From NCBI GenBank assembly GCA_026391835.1, contig JAPLDF010000025.1, positions 1 to 64,000 of the forward strand: a stretch of 64,000 bases of DNA, read 5' to 3'. Both the position numbers and the translations under genes were made by a program. Below the pieces are notes generated by a model. The model was not told the DNA's origin. It was given only the letters and a program-made list of their open reading frames with translations, and ran no database searches. The DNA comes from Bacteroidota bacterium. GTDB lineage: Bacteria > Bacteroidota > Bacteroidia > Bacteroidales > FEN-979. Shown here piece after piece: positions 40,701 to 49,350 of this stretch. Numbering within the stretch: position 1 is the first letter of the stretch; each line of letters starts with the position of its first letter.

Positions 40701-42813
40701 CACCTGCGGATCCTTCACAAACCGATGCCGGCCCGGTTATGGTTGGCACCGGAAGCGGGCTTACTGCAACCGGGTAGGCTGCAGGTATTGTTGAGGAGCA
40801 CCCTGATTGTGTATAGCCAACACCGACGGCCTGGTTTCCGGAAGTATTCCAGGTAACGGTCACAGTATTTGACGCGTCATCTCCCCCCGCCACAATCGTG
40901 CCCCCTGAAGAAACGCTCCAGGTATAATTGACCATGCCGGGCTGGGTGGTGTAAACCACCTGGCTCCCGGTACACACCGAGCCGGGCCCGGTGATGGATG
41001 GCACCGGGTAGGGATTTACAACCATTTCCAGCATATTGGATGTTGCGGGGTTTCCGGTTGAACATGGCAGGCCGGATGTCATTATGCAGGACACCGCATC
41101 GTTGTTTGCCGGAACATATGTATAAGTGCCATTGGTTCCCCCGATGATGTTACTGCCGTTGAGCTGCCATTGGTATGCAGGTGAAGAGCCCCCGTTGGAA
41201 GCAATGGCTGTAAAAATAACCGAAGTGCCCTCACAGACCGGGTTTCCGGATGACCCAATGACAACCCCGGCTGCCATCAGCGGATTTACGGTGACCGAAA
41301 CCGGTGCGGAGGTTGCCGGGTTTCCGGTTACACACGGTGAATTTGAAGTCATTGTGCAGGAAACAGCATCGTTGTTTGCCGGGATATAGGAAAAGGTTGC
41401 ATTGGTTGCACCAGTCACCCCCGCGCCATTTACATTCCACTGGTATGCCGGCAAGGTTCCTCCGTTTACCGGGGTTGCTGTAAAATTCACCGGGGTGTTA
41501 TCACACACTGACGAAGCTGATGAGGCCACGGAAACACCTGCAACCATTGAAGGATTTACGGTCATGGTAACCGGGGCTGCGGTTGCGGGACTTCCTGTGG
41601 CGCACATATAACTGGAAGTGAGGATTACCGACACAACATCATTGTTGGCAGGGGTATATGAGTAGCTGCTGCTGTTGGTTCCAACATTGATACCATTGAC
41701 ATTCCACAGGTACCCGGGCTGGGTTCCGCCATTGACAGGTGAAGCGGTGAAAGTTACAGGAGCGCCGGCGCAGGAAGGATTTCCGGATGGTGTAATGGAA
41801 ACCCCGGCTGAACGAAACGGGTTTACGATCATTGTAACCGGCGTGGCGGTTACAGGATTTCCGGAGGTACAATAGTAACTTGAGGTGAGTACAACCGTTA
41901 CAACATCATTGTTTGCCGGAAAATAAGAGTAGGTACTGCTGTTTGTTCCTGTATTGATGCCGTTTACTTTCCATTGATATCCCGGTTGTGTTCCTCCGTT
42001 CGTGGGTGTGGCCGTGAAAAACACCGGGGTTCCTGTACATACGGGATTGGCAGTTGATGCAATTGACACGTGAACAGTGGGATATCCTGAACAGGTGGTT
42101 ATGAAGCTCACCTCGTTTCCATAGGAAGTTCCGACGCCGTTTGTTGCATAAGCCTTTAAATAATAAACTGTTCCCGGCGACAACCCTGTTAAACTGCTAA
42201 GAAATGTGCCGGTTCCGGAGCCATCTTCCGTTTTGTTGCCGGCCACTGTCGGGTTGGGTGATGTGCTGTAGCAGATTCCCCTGGCCGTTACAGGCGACCC
42301 GCCGTCGGACGAAACCGTCCCCCCGCTGTGAGCGGACCCGGGTGTTATCCCGTACACAGGGGATGTGGTGATGGTGGCAAATGCAGTACCCATCCAGGTA
42401 GGAACAAACGATGCCGAAAGCCGGAGAAATTGCCCGGGAAGCCCGACCGGAACACCTGTATACTGGGTGCCGTTCCAGTAAAGCATGTCGCCGAAATTCA
42501 CGCCCGGGGGAGGAGAAAGAGGCACCCACCGTGTTCCGCTCCAGTAATAGTTGCCGGGAACAACATTGTAGGGCGCAGTGCCTGCAACAGCTGTGTTGTA
42601 TACCTGCAAACCGGCTGCCGGCGAGGTAACCGGACCGGCAACATTGGTAGCTGTCAGCGCAACACGTGGTGGCAATATTCCCTTCACCAGCGATTTCACA
42701 TCAAGCATGGCGGAAGGATCAGGCTGGCTTCCGTCGGCGTTAATGCCAACCTGCCCATGAACAAATGATGTCAGAAAGATCACATATAACAAGAGGAGAA
42801 AGTATTTTTTCAT
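37711..42813 (-). CDS. large secreted protein with Ig-like repeats and two FISUMP domains
   Basis: Signal peptide; about six copies of VxxSANPVCxGTPVxFTATPxNGGTxPxYQWxVNG; ITDSRDGKTYSTLLIGSQCWMKQNLNLGT and FTDIRDGKTYTAVSIGNQCWMAQNLNLGT. Confidence 0.93.
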   Translation of the reverse strand: MKKYFLLLLYVIFLTSFVHGQVGINADGSQPDPSAMLDVKSLVKGILPPRVALTATNVAGPVTSPAAGLQVYNTAVAGTAPYNVVPGNYYWSGTRWVPLSPPPGVNFGDMLYWNGTQYTGVPVGLPGQFLRLSASFVPTWMGTAFATITTSPVYGITPGSAHSGGTVSSDGGSPVTARGICYSTSPNPTVAGNKTEDGSGTGTFLSSLTGLSPGTVYYLKAYATNGVGTSYGNEVSFITTCSGYPTVHVSIASTANPVCTGTPVFFTATPTNGGTQPGYQWKVNGINTGTNSSTYSYFPANNDVVTVVLTSSYYCTSGNPVTATPVTMIVNPFRSAGVSITPSGNPSCAGAPVTFTASPVNGGTQPGYLWNVNGINVGTNSSSYSYTPANNDVVSVILTSSYMCATGSPATAAPVTMTVNPSMVAGVSVASSASSVCDNTPVNFTATPVNGGTLPAYQWNVNGAGVTGATNATFSYIPANNDAVSCTMTSNSPCVTGNPATSAPVSVTVNPLMAAGVVIGSSGNPVCEGTSVIFTAIASNGGSSPAYQWQLNGSNIIGGTNGTYTYVPANNDAVSCIMTSGLPCSTGNPATSNMLEMVVNPYPVPSITGPGSVCTGSQVVYTTQPGMVNYTWSVSSGGTIVAGGDDASNTVTVTWNTSGNQAVGVGYTQSGCSSTIPAAYPVAVSPLPVPTITGPASVCEGSAGASYQTEPGMTGYTWTVSPGGTITSGGATSMIAVTWTTPGTKTITVNYTNAAGCAGSTAGTATVTVNPLPIAPSAGTNLATQNQVTWNWSSVPGATGYRWNTTNNYATSSDMGTTTTKTETGLACNTAYNRFVWAYNACGNSAPTLLTQTTLATPSAPVAGNHAASVNQITWTWSAVPGSTGFKWSTANNYGSAVAIGTFTTKTETGLTCNTSYTRYLWAYNACGPSAVTILTQSTIPCPPCPASITDSRDGKTYSTLLIGSQCWMKQNLNLGTRINGAGNQTNNDIIEKYCYNDLESNCDIYGGLYQWDEMMKHTTVAGTQGICLPGWHLPSNAEWTTLVTYLGGSSVAGGKMKEAGTAHWASPNAGATNSSGFTALPGGDRYGSGSFLVLTTRGAFWSSTPDGSISARNLFLYNESEYLIQNYNETTYGLSVRCVKDTCSSYSTVGVSVGASANPVCTGTSVTFSATPVNGGTTPFYRWKVNGAYVGINSANYTYTPSNGDSIRCILTSSASCAAGPVASNKVTMMVNTPQTPVISGTSSTCVNNSIVYTTQAGMLNYMWSISSGGTITAGGNTMSNTVTVAWNTAGTQTVGVSYTPPGCSASPPATYNVLVNPRPVPTITGQATACVGVGGIVYQTEAGMSGYTWTVSAGGVITSGEASNIIAVTWNTTGTKSVTVNYFSPSGCPALTAATFPVTVTPLPVAPSPGTHIATQVQITWNWNVAPGASGYKWNTTNDYSTAEDMGTGTSKTETGLTCSTLYARYVWAYSNCMASPVTPLTQATNVCCPSSFTDIRDGKTYTAVSIGNQCWMAQNLNLGTLVTGSADQTNNATFEKYCYSNTETNCTVYGGLYQWGEMVQYLNGASNTTSWSPVPTGNIQGICPLGWHLPTDDEWTILVTFLGGQAVAGGKMKEAGYAHWTSPNYGATNSSGFTALGAGERYEGTFYDLRYLASFRSVTEYSATVSWYRYIDKDYEVVNRGYNYGKAYGYSVRCLKD

Positions 42814-42984
42814 AATACCCTGGATTTACTGGAGCGGTTGTGAATGTTGAGAATTTTTAGGTAAATGTATTATATTTTTTAATATACCTGTGAATCAATT
42901 AACAAAAGCTGTTCTGTCAATACTGTGGACCAAAGAGTTAAAATTACTCCCACAGGAAACTCAAAATATGTGGAATGCTATTAT

Positions 42985-43075
42985 ATTTTGCAGCTGGCGT
43001 TTGCCAATCGTTTCAGGTTGAAACAATGCATTGGGCATTAGCCACATTGATTGTTTTCTTTTAATTGTGCCGGGG
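42985..43075. repeat. REP-like intergenic element, copy B (degenerate)
   Basis: GCAGCTGGCGTTTGCCAATCGTTTCAGGTTGAAACAATGCATTGGGCATTAGCCACATTGATTGTTTT aligns with copy A. Confidence 0.75.
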
Positions 43076-43079
43076 TATG

Positions 43080-43134
43080 TTTTTTTATGCAGGGTTGTTC
43101 AATTTGAATAACTTTATGACAAATTAAGCCGGCC
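43080..43134. repeat. hairpin-bearing intergenic repeat, copy 1
   Basis: TTTTTTTATGCAGGGTTGTTCAATTTGAATAACTTTATGACAAATTAAGCCGGCC; near-identical to 49171-49226. Confidence 0.8.
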
Positions 43135-43213
43135 CCGGTTGGTTGCTATGCGCCATTCTGCAAGTTAATATAACGGCAGGGGCTGTAAAAACTTCGTATT
43201 AACAGTGTACATC

Positions 43214-43738
43214 ATGAAAAAGTTTTTTTTTGCATTCATACTTCTTTTTTTATTCCTGGGTTTGTATGGCCAAACCAGGATTAAGCTGCCCGGAGTTTAT
43301 TTGATTGTTTTTAACAACTATCCCCGGTCAAATGAGAATATTTCATTCTCACTGCCATATCCTTTTTCTGATCACAAAAACGTGGTACTGGACTCTGCCA
43401 ATACACACCAGTACCTGATGAAGGTACCTTTGATCAGCGACAGCCTGTTATCGGAATTTATTTACTATGTAATGAAACCAGTGTCACTGGATCAGGCTTA
43501 TAAAAATCCATCGCATGGCACCGAGATATGGTATGGGCTCGTTACCAGTAATTTACGCCTTGATTATTCGGTAATTGGCATTTATTCAAAAAATACAGTT
43601 GATTCCACGAATATTTACATTCTTACAACGTATGCGCTGCATTATCCTGAGAAGAAAAGAAAAGCAAATTTTTCCCAATATGTCGGAGAATCACTAAAGG
43701 TGATGCTCGGGAAATACTACAGACGAAAACATTTATAG
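43214..43738 (+). CDS. hypothetical secreted protein
   Basis: MKKFFFAFILLFLFLGLYGQ signal peptide; no recognised domain. Confidence 0.7.
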   Translation: MKKFFFAFILLFLFLGLYGQTRIKLPGVYLIVFNNYPRSNENISFSLPYPFSDHKNVVLDSANTHQYLMKVPLISDSLLSEFIYYVMKPVSLDQAYKNPSHGTEIWYGLVTSNLRLDYSVIGIYSKNTVDSTNIYILTTYALHYPEKKRKANFSQYVGESLKVMLGKYYRRKHL

Positions 43739-43946
43739 CATTGCCCCAATTCTCTGATATTCCCTCCAAAGAAACAAATACAGGAACTAAACTTGTTATT
43801 TGAAGCAAACAATATTCCCACCCCCGCCGCGCCAAAGATCCCCAACATTGCATACCCGGTCTCGTTATGCGGCATGAAAATAAAAGAAACACTTGGAGTA
43901 TTCCATAATAGTATATACTGTTTGTGGAACAGAACAAAGGAGTCAT

Positions 43947-44177
43947 ATGAAAACACTTTCTTTAAAGTTGGATGATTCAGTTTTCACTGAAACCGAACAA
44001 GTCATCAGCCATATCAAAAAATCCCGTAACAGGTATATCAATGAAGCCCTCGACTTTTATAATAAAGTTCAGAAACGAAAACTCCTGGCTTCCAAATTGG
44101 AAAAGGAATCCAAACAGGTAAGGGATGAATCATTGACAGTTCTTCATGAATTTGAAATGATCGATAATGAAGGCTAA
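43947..44177 (+). CDS. antitoxin, ribbon-helix-helix-like
   Basis: MKTLSLKLDDSVFTETEQVISHIKKSRNRYINEALDFYNK; overlaps downstream MazF-like ORF. Confidence 0.8.
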   Translation: MKTLSLKLDDSVFTETEQVISHIKKSRNRYINEALDFYNKVQKRKLLASKLEKESKQVRDESLTVLHEFEMIDNEG

Positions 44178-44511
44178 ACAATATGAAATCTGGATTGCTG
44201 ATCTTAATCCGGTAATAGGAACAGAACCAGGTAAAACCAGACCTGTTATTGTTGTCCAAACAGATCTCTTAAACAAGCACCATCCATCAACAATAATCTG
44301 CCCTCTAACTACCAATGTCCAAAAGGAAATTGAAAGATTAAGAGTCCATTTAAAAAAGGGTTGTTGCGGATTAAACGACGCATGTGATATAATGGTGGAT
44401 CAGACCCGTACAATTGATAATAAAAGACTGATCAAAAAACTCGGTCTTGCACCATCTGAAATCATATCAGTATTAAAGGAGAACTTGAAAATAATCCTCG
44501 ATTTAGATTAA
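44167..44511 (+). CDS. MazF/PemK-family toxin (endoribonuclease)
   Basis: QYEIWIADLNPVIGTEPGKTRPVIVVQTDLLNKHHPSTIICPLTTN; DIMVDQTRTIDNKRLIKKLG. Confidence 0.93.
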   Translation: MKAKQYEIWIADLNPVIGTEPGKTRPVIVVQTDLLNKHHPSTIICPLTTNVQKEIERLRVHLKKGCCGLNDACDIMVDQTRTIDNKRLIKKLGLAPSEIISVLKENLKIILDLD

Positions 44512-44819
44512 AGCAAAAAACCTACTGGTGGGTGTTTAAAGCGTAAAAACCTGAAATACCATAGGCAATAATCAAACACCACGTTTATTTGCCCAACCAC
44601 ACTATAGCACTCCTGATCATTTCGTAAAATCCAACCTGTTTATTATGTATGAATTATGTAAATAATTCCAATAATTGTGTAATACATACAGGAATAAAAG
44701 CACCCATTTTTGTAAAGTTAAGAACAGCCAGATTTTATAAGCAGATCATCCCGGTGAATTCAAAAAGCCAGGCAGGGTATTGCCGCATATAAACATTAGT
44801 TGAAAGACAAACGAAATTG

Positions 44820-45530
44820 ATGAATAGCGAAAACAGGATTGTTGCAAAGGTTGTAAATGCAGGTAAGGAATACAAGGCAGGCGATACGGTAATTACTGCA
44901 CTGAAAGCAAGTTCTGTTGAATTAAGATCAGGGGAACTTATGCTGATCCTGGGGCCTTCCGGTTCCGGAAAGACAACGTTGCTTTCACTGTTCGGTTGTG
45001 TAATTTATCCAAGTTTCGGAGAGGTATGGATAGACGGCATAAAAGTAAATGAACTTAGTGAAAAGAAACTTGCTGGCATAAGGCTTGAAAAAATTGGTTT
45101 CGTTTTTCAGAAATTTAATTTAATAGCACCGCTTACTGCTCTTGAAAATGTCATGATGCCCCTGGTACTGCAGGGTGTTGCTGATAAAGAGGCCAAAGAT
45201 AAAGCAACTGCCGCTTTGGTAAAAGTAGGCATGGGCGACCGCATGAAGAACCTGTCAAATGACCTGAGCGGCGGTCAGCAGCAACGTGTAGCCATTGCCA
45301 GGGCTTTGGTGATTAACCCCGAGATCATGTTGTGTGATGAGCCAACAGCATCGCTCGATATTGCAAGTGTCGGTATTGTGATGGAGGAATTAAAACAACT
45401 GGCCAAACAAGGCAAGGCAGTGGTAGTTGTAACACACGACACACGGCTTCAGCCATTTGCCGACAGGATAGTGTATGTGCTTGATGGCGGCCTGGTTGAT
45501 AAGCCGGCTGCAGAGGTAATAACGCAGTAA
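44820..45530 (+). CDS. ABC transporter ATP-binding protein (DevA/MacB/LolD-like)
   Basis: LILGPSGSGKTTLLSLFGCVIYPSFGEVWIDG; LSGGQQQRVAIARALVINPEIMLCDEPTASLD. Confidence 0.95.
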   Translation: MNSENRIVAKVVNAGKEYKAGDTVITALKASSVELRSGELMLILGPSGSGKTTLLSLFGCVIYPSFGEVWIDGIKVNELSEKKLAGIRLEKIGFVFQKFNLIAPLTALENVMMPLVLQGVADKEAKDKATAALVKVGMGDRMKNLSNDLSGGQQQRVAIARALVINPEIMLCDEPTASLDIASVGIVMEELKQLAKQGKAVVVVTHDTRLQPFADRIVYVLDGGLVDKPAAEVITQ

Positions 45531-45541
45531 AAAGTTCAATT

Positions 45542-46492
45542 ATGAAAAAAGGTTTCTATGCTTTCGCACTGTTTTTGATTTTTTTTTCATGCAGCAATGC
45601 TGACAAAAAAAAGGAAGCTGCTGATGCAAAGGCAAAGCTTGAAGAATCAAACAACAGGGTGGTTGGTGTTGGTATGATCGTACCGGAAAAAGACATTATA
45701 CAATTGTCATCGCCAGTAAACGGGATCGTGAAGAAAATATTGAAAAGTGAAAATGATTCAGTAAGTGCAGGAACACCGGTACTGGAACTGGACCACCAGC
45801 TGGAAGATGCAAAAGTGAAGCAACTGGGCAGCGAAGTGGCTACGCAGGCAGCCCAGATAAATGGAGACGAGGCGAGCGTGGGTGAATATGAGGCAAAATA
45901 TGAAAATGCCGTCTCTGAACTTCAGCGGATGAAAAGATTACTGGCCAAAGGGGCTGAAACACAGCAGGCGGTAGATGATGCGAATACCAGCCTGAAGTCC
46001 TTTCAATCCAATCTGAAAAGATTGCAGGCTGGTGCTGATGTTTCAAAGAGCCGCTTAAATGAGACAAAAGCCGCATTGCATGTGGCACAGATTGAACGGG
46101 ACCAGAAAATAATTTTATCACCTGTAAATGGCAGAATATTGGAGCTGACGGTTCTCACAGGCGGTTCCGTTGATACGCAGCAATCATTTGCCCAGATCAG
46201 CCCTGAAGGGAAAACAATAGCAGTTTGCGAGATAGATGAGATGTATGCCGCAAAAGTTGCTGTCGGGCAGAAAGGTTGGATCAGGAATGTAGGTTCCCTG
46301 GATACCCTGTCAACCGGAACGGTCTATTTTACCTTTTCCTTCCTGAAAAAGAAATCATTGTTTACCGACCAGTCCGGTGAAAAAGAAGACAGGCGGGTAA
46401 GGACCATTAAAATGCTGCTGGATCAGCCGGAAAAATTGCTGTTGAATGCAAGAATTGAATGTGTTATTGATATTTCCGGTAACCATAAATAA
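45542..46492 (+). CDS. HlyD/DevB-family membrane fusion lipoprotein
   Basis: Lipobox-like LIFFSCSN; VGMIVPEKDIIQLSSPVNGIVKKILKSENDSVSAGTPVLELD; coiled coil. Confidence 0.88.
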   Translation: MKKGFYAFALFLIFFSCSNADKKKEAADAKAKLEESNNRVVGVGMIVPEKDIIQLSSPVNGIVKKILKSENDSVSAGTPVLELDHQLEDAKVKQLGSEVATQAAQINGDEASVGEYEAKYENAVSELQRMKRLLAKGAETQQAVDDANTSLKSFQSNLKRLQAGADVSKSRLNETKAALHVAQIERDQKIILSPVNGRILELTVLTGGSVDTQQSFAQISPEGKTIAVCEIDEMYAAKVAVGQKGWIRNVGSLDTLSTGTVYFTFSFLKKKSLFTDQSGEKEDRRVRTIKMLLDQPEKLLLNARIECVIDISGNHK

Positions 46493-46499
46493 TAACATC

Positions 46500-47627
46500 A
46501 TGTTAAAAATTGCATGGAAATTTATAAAGTTTGATAAGGCCAAGAGCATCGGGGTTATCGTTGGCATTCTTATAAGTACCTTTTTAATAGGCCAGCAGTT
46601 TGGTACCTTCCTGTTTCTCTCCGGCCTGATGGGTGCATTGGCGACAGATGTAAAAGCCGACATCTGGGTTGTCGACAGCAAAACAAATGATGTTAACCAG
46701 CTGGGCAGGCTGGATGTAAGAAATCTCAGGGCAGTGCAGGGAACAAAAGGCGTTAAAGAGGCCTTTCCGCTCATTATAGCAGGCGCTTCTTGCAATTATA
46801 AAAATGGTACCAGTGGTGCAATAACCCTGATTGGCGTAAATGCCAGCCACTTATTAGCTGTCCTTGATAAAGGTAAAATTACGGCCGGAAACACATCCGA
46901 TTTGCAACTGGATGGCGCGGTAAGCGGCGAATATTTTGAAAAGAAAAATTTGGGGGGCAATATTGACCTTGGAACCGAATTTGAAATCAATGGCAAAAGA
47001 GCCTTTTTTGCATTGCAGACAAAGGATTTCCGGGGTTTTGGCAGCAGCTTTTGCGTTACGACCATCGAAAGAGCCCGGTTCTACTCCAATCAATCGGTAA
47101 ATAACATCAGTGCTGTTCTGGTCAACCTGGAACCAGGCCAAAACGTTGATGAGGTTGCAGCTGATATCAATAAAAGTATTTTTGGGGTTCGTGCGTGGCC
47201 GTCTAAGAAGCTTGCCACATCATCTGTCATGAAAATACTGATGAGCAGCGGAATTGCTTTAAGTACCGGGACGCTGATCATCTTTGCGCTGATTTCAGGG
47301 TTTTTTATCATTGGACTGACCATGTATTCTTCTGCGCTTGACCGGTTGAAAGATTATGGAACGTTAAAAGCAATAGGAGCAGGAAATAAATATATAAGCC
47401 GGCTGATTCTTACACAGGCCCTGCTGTTTTCTTTGGTTGGTTTTTTGATCGGCTTATTATTGCTTGAGGTGTTCAGAAGAGGGGTTGCACAATCCGGGCT
47501 GATTTTCTCATTTTCTCCCATCATGTTACTGGCCATGTTCGCAACGATATGCCTGATATCGCTGAGCGGGGCATCATTTGCCCTGAGCAGGATACGCAGT
47601 GTTGAACCGGCAACAGTTTTCAGATGA
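46500..47627 (+). CDS. ABC transporter permease (DevC/FtsX/MacB-like)
   Basis: MLKIAWKFIKFDKAKSIGVIVGILISTFLIGQQ; C-terminal three TMs, DRLKDYGTLKAIGAGNKYISRLIL. Confidence 0.9.
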   Translation: MLKIAWKFIKFDKAKSIGVIVGILISTFLIGQQFGTFLFLSGLMGALATDVKADIWVVDSKTNDVNQLGRLDVRNLRAVQGTKGVKEAFPLIIAGASCNYKNGTSGAITLIGVNASHLLAVLDKGKITAGNTSDLQLDGAVSGEYFEKKNLGGNIDLGTEFEINGKRAFFALQTKDFRGFGSSFCVTTIERARFYSNQSVNNISAVLVNLEPGQNVDEVAADINKSIFGVRAWPSKKLATSSVMKILMSSGIALSTGTLIIFALISGFFIIGLTMYSSALDRLKDYGTLKAIGAGNKYISRLILTQALLFSLVGFLIGLLLLEVFRRGVAQSGLIFSFSPIMLLAMFATICLISLSGASFALSRIRSVEPATVFR

Positions 47628-47642
47628 TCCTGAAGAATTTGC

Positions 47643-49109
47643 GTGATTAACAAGGCTTCTTTTATAAGCAGAGCTTCTCAAAAACCCAAACCGATGTCAG
47701 TAAATAGTTTATTTAAATGCCCGGCTAAACAAGTCATCAACAATGGCATTATTTGCTTTTTAATAAAAGGAAGCTCATTCATGGCATTAACTGTACCAAT
47801 GATATTGCCTGTTCCTGCCATAAGCCAGAACCTACTGACATTAAACCAGGCGATAAACAATGGATTTTTGAACAGGAAAAACATACAGGCCGGCAAATCC
47901 GACCAGGCGATCAGAAGACTTCAGACGGAAGCGCTGTATAAAAAATACTGGCCGCAGGTTTCGGTGGAGTATACTTATTTGTACAATCCTATTTTGCAAA
48001 CATCTATTCTGCCAATCGGCATTTTTAATTCATCTTATCCTCCCGATGCCACCATGAGCCTCCAGTTTGGGACCGCATGGTCGCAAACGGCCGGATTGAC
48101 AGTTACCCAGCCATTGTTTGATTTATCAATACGACAGGATATCAATGAAGCGAAGTTGCAGGAACGTATTGCGGCGGCCTCGCAGGCGCAATCGGAATAT
48201 GACCTGGCCTCCACAATAGCTCAAACATATATCGAAATAAGTTTGCAGGAGTCAAAAATCAAATCAGCCGTTGCCGACACCAACAGGACGTTTATCAGCT
48301 ACAAATTACTGCAGGATAAATTTGTTGAAAAACGTTTGTTAAAATCAGACCTGAATAAATCGCTGATTAACCACAACAATGCAGTACAGCAATTCACAGA
48401 TGACCTGTCAGGGTTGATAGAAGATAAAGTGTATCTGTTGTTCTTAACAGGGGAGACCGCTATTGAAAAATCAGACTTTATAACAGATACCAGCTTTTTA
48501 AAACAATACAAACTGACATCTTCTGGCATACACCCTGCTCCTGAAGCAATACCTGAATTGCAGCAACTGGAATTACAGGCACAGCTGACGGGCATACAGG
48601 CAAAATTGGAACAGGCGAAACGCCTTCCAACGCTTGGTATGAAAGGGTTCCTGGGAGCAAATCAATACACGGATAAATTTGACCCGGCGGCAGCCAATTC
48701 ATGGTTTGGCCTCAGCTATGTTGGCATCGATTTAAAGTTTCCGATCCTGTTTGGTGAGAATGTACATAAAAACATACAGGTACTCCGGCTGAATGCCATA
48801 CAATATAAACAGCAAAAGGAAGATAAATCAGCGCGGTATGCAAAGGATGCCTTTACCTCAAAATTAAAGATGGACCGTGTCCTGATGCAGTTAAAAACAC
48901 AGGAAGAAAACCTTGCACTCAGCATGGAGTCTATTGAAATAACCCGGGCCCGGGTTACGGAGGGGCAGGAATCCGCATCGACCCTGAACCTTGATGAAGC
49001 CAGCCTTCAAAGTCTTAGGGCTGAGTATGAGATGAACAAGCGACAGTTATGGATCAATTGGCTGGACTGCCTGAAGGCGTCCGGCCAGCTTAATATCCTG
49101 TGGAAATAA
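47643..49109 (+). CDS. TolC family outer membrane protein (start uncertain; 47694 or 47781 possible)
   Basis: LTLNQAINNGFLNRKNIQAGKSDQ; VTQPLFDLSIRQDINEAKLQER; coiled-coil repeats. Confidence 0.88.
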   Translation: MINKASFISRASQKPKPMSVNSLFKCPAKQVINNGIICFLIKGSSFMALTVPMILPVPAISQNLLTLNQAINNGFLNRKNIQAGKSDQAIRRLQTEALYKKYWPQVSVEYTYLYNPILQTSILPIGIFNSSYPPDATMSLQFGTAWSQTAGLTVTQPLFDLSIRQDINEAKLQERIAAASQAQSEYDLASTIAQTYIEISLQESKIKSAVADTNRTFISYKLLQDKFVEKRLLKSDLNKSLINHNNAVQQFTDDLSGLIEDKVYLLFLTGETAIEKSDFITDTSFLKQYKLTSSGIHPAPEAIPELQQLELQAQLTGIQAKLEQAKRLPTLGMKGFLGANQYTDKFDPAAANSWFGLSYVGIDLKFPILFGENVHKNIQVLRLNAIQYKQQKEDKSARYAKDAFTSKLKMDRVLMQLKTQEENLALSMESIEITRARVTEGQESASTLNLDEASLQSLRAEYEMNKRQLWINWLDCLKASGQLNILWK

Positions 49110-49170
49110 CGCATCACGACAGCGTCGCAAAAAGGAATGCCGGCAGGAGGATCTCAGTTGCCGGAAATAA

Positions 49171-49226
49171 TTTTTTTATGGCATGGATGTCTAATTTGAA
49201 TAACTTTATGCCAAATTAGGCCGGCC
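49171..49226. repeat. hairpin-bearing intergenic repeat, copy 2
   Basis: TTTTTTTATGGCATGGATGTCTAATTTGAATAACTTTATGCCAAATTAGGCCGGCC. Confidence 0.8.
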
Positions 49227-49350
49227 GTAGTAAAGAAACTCAGCCCCTGCAGCATAGTAGAGGGAATGCCATACGATCCCGTGACCACCGTAAGGGTTTT
49301 GGCTGCAACGTCAGCAGCAGGGAAACAGCAATCATAAACCATAAAAACGA

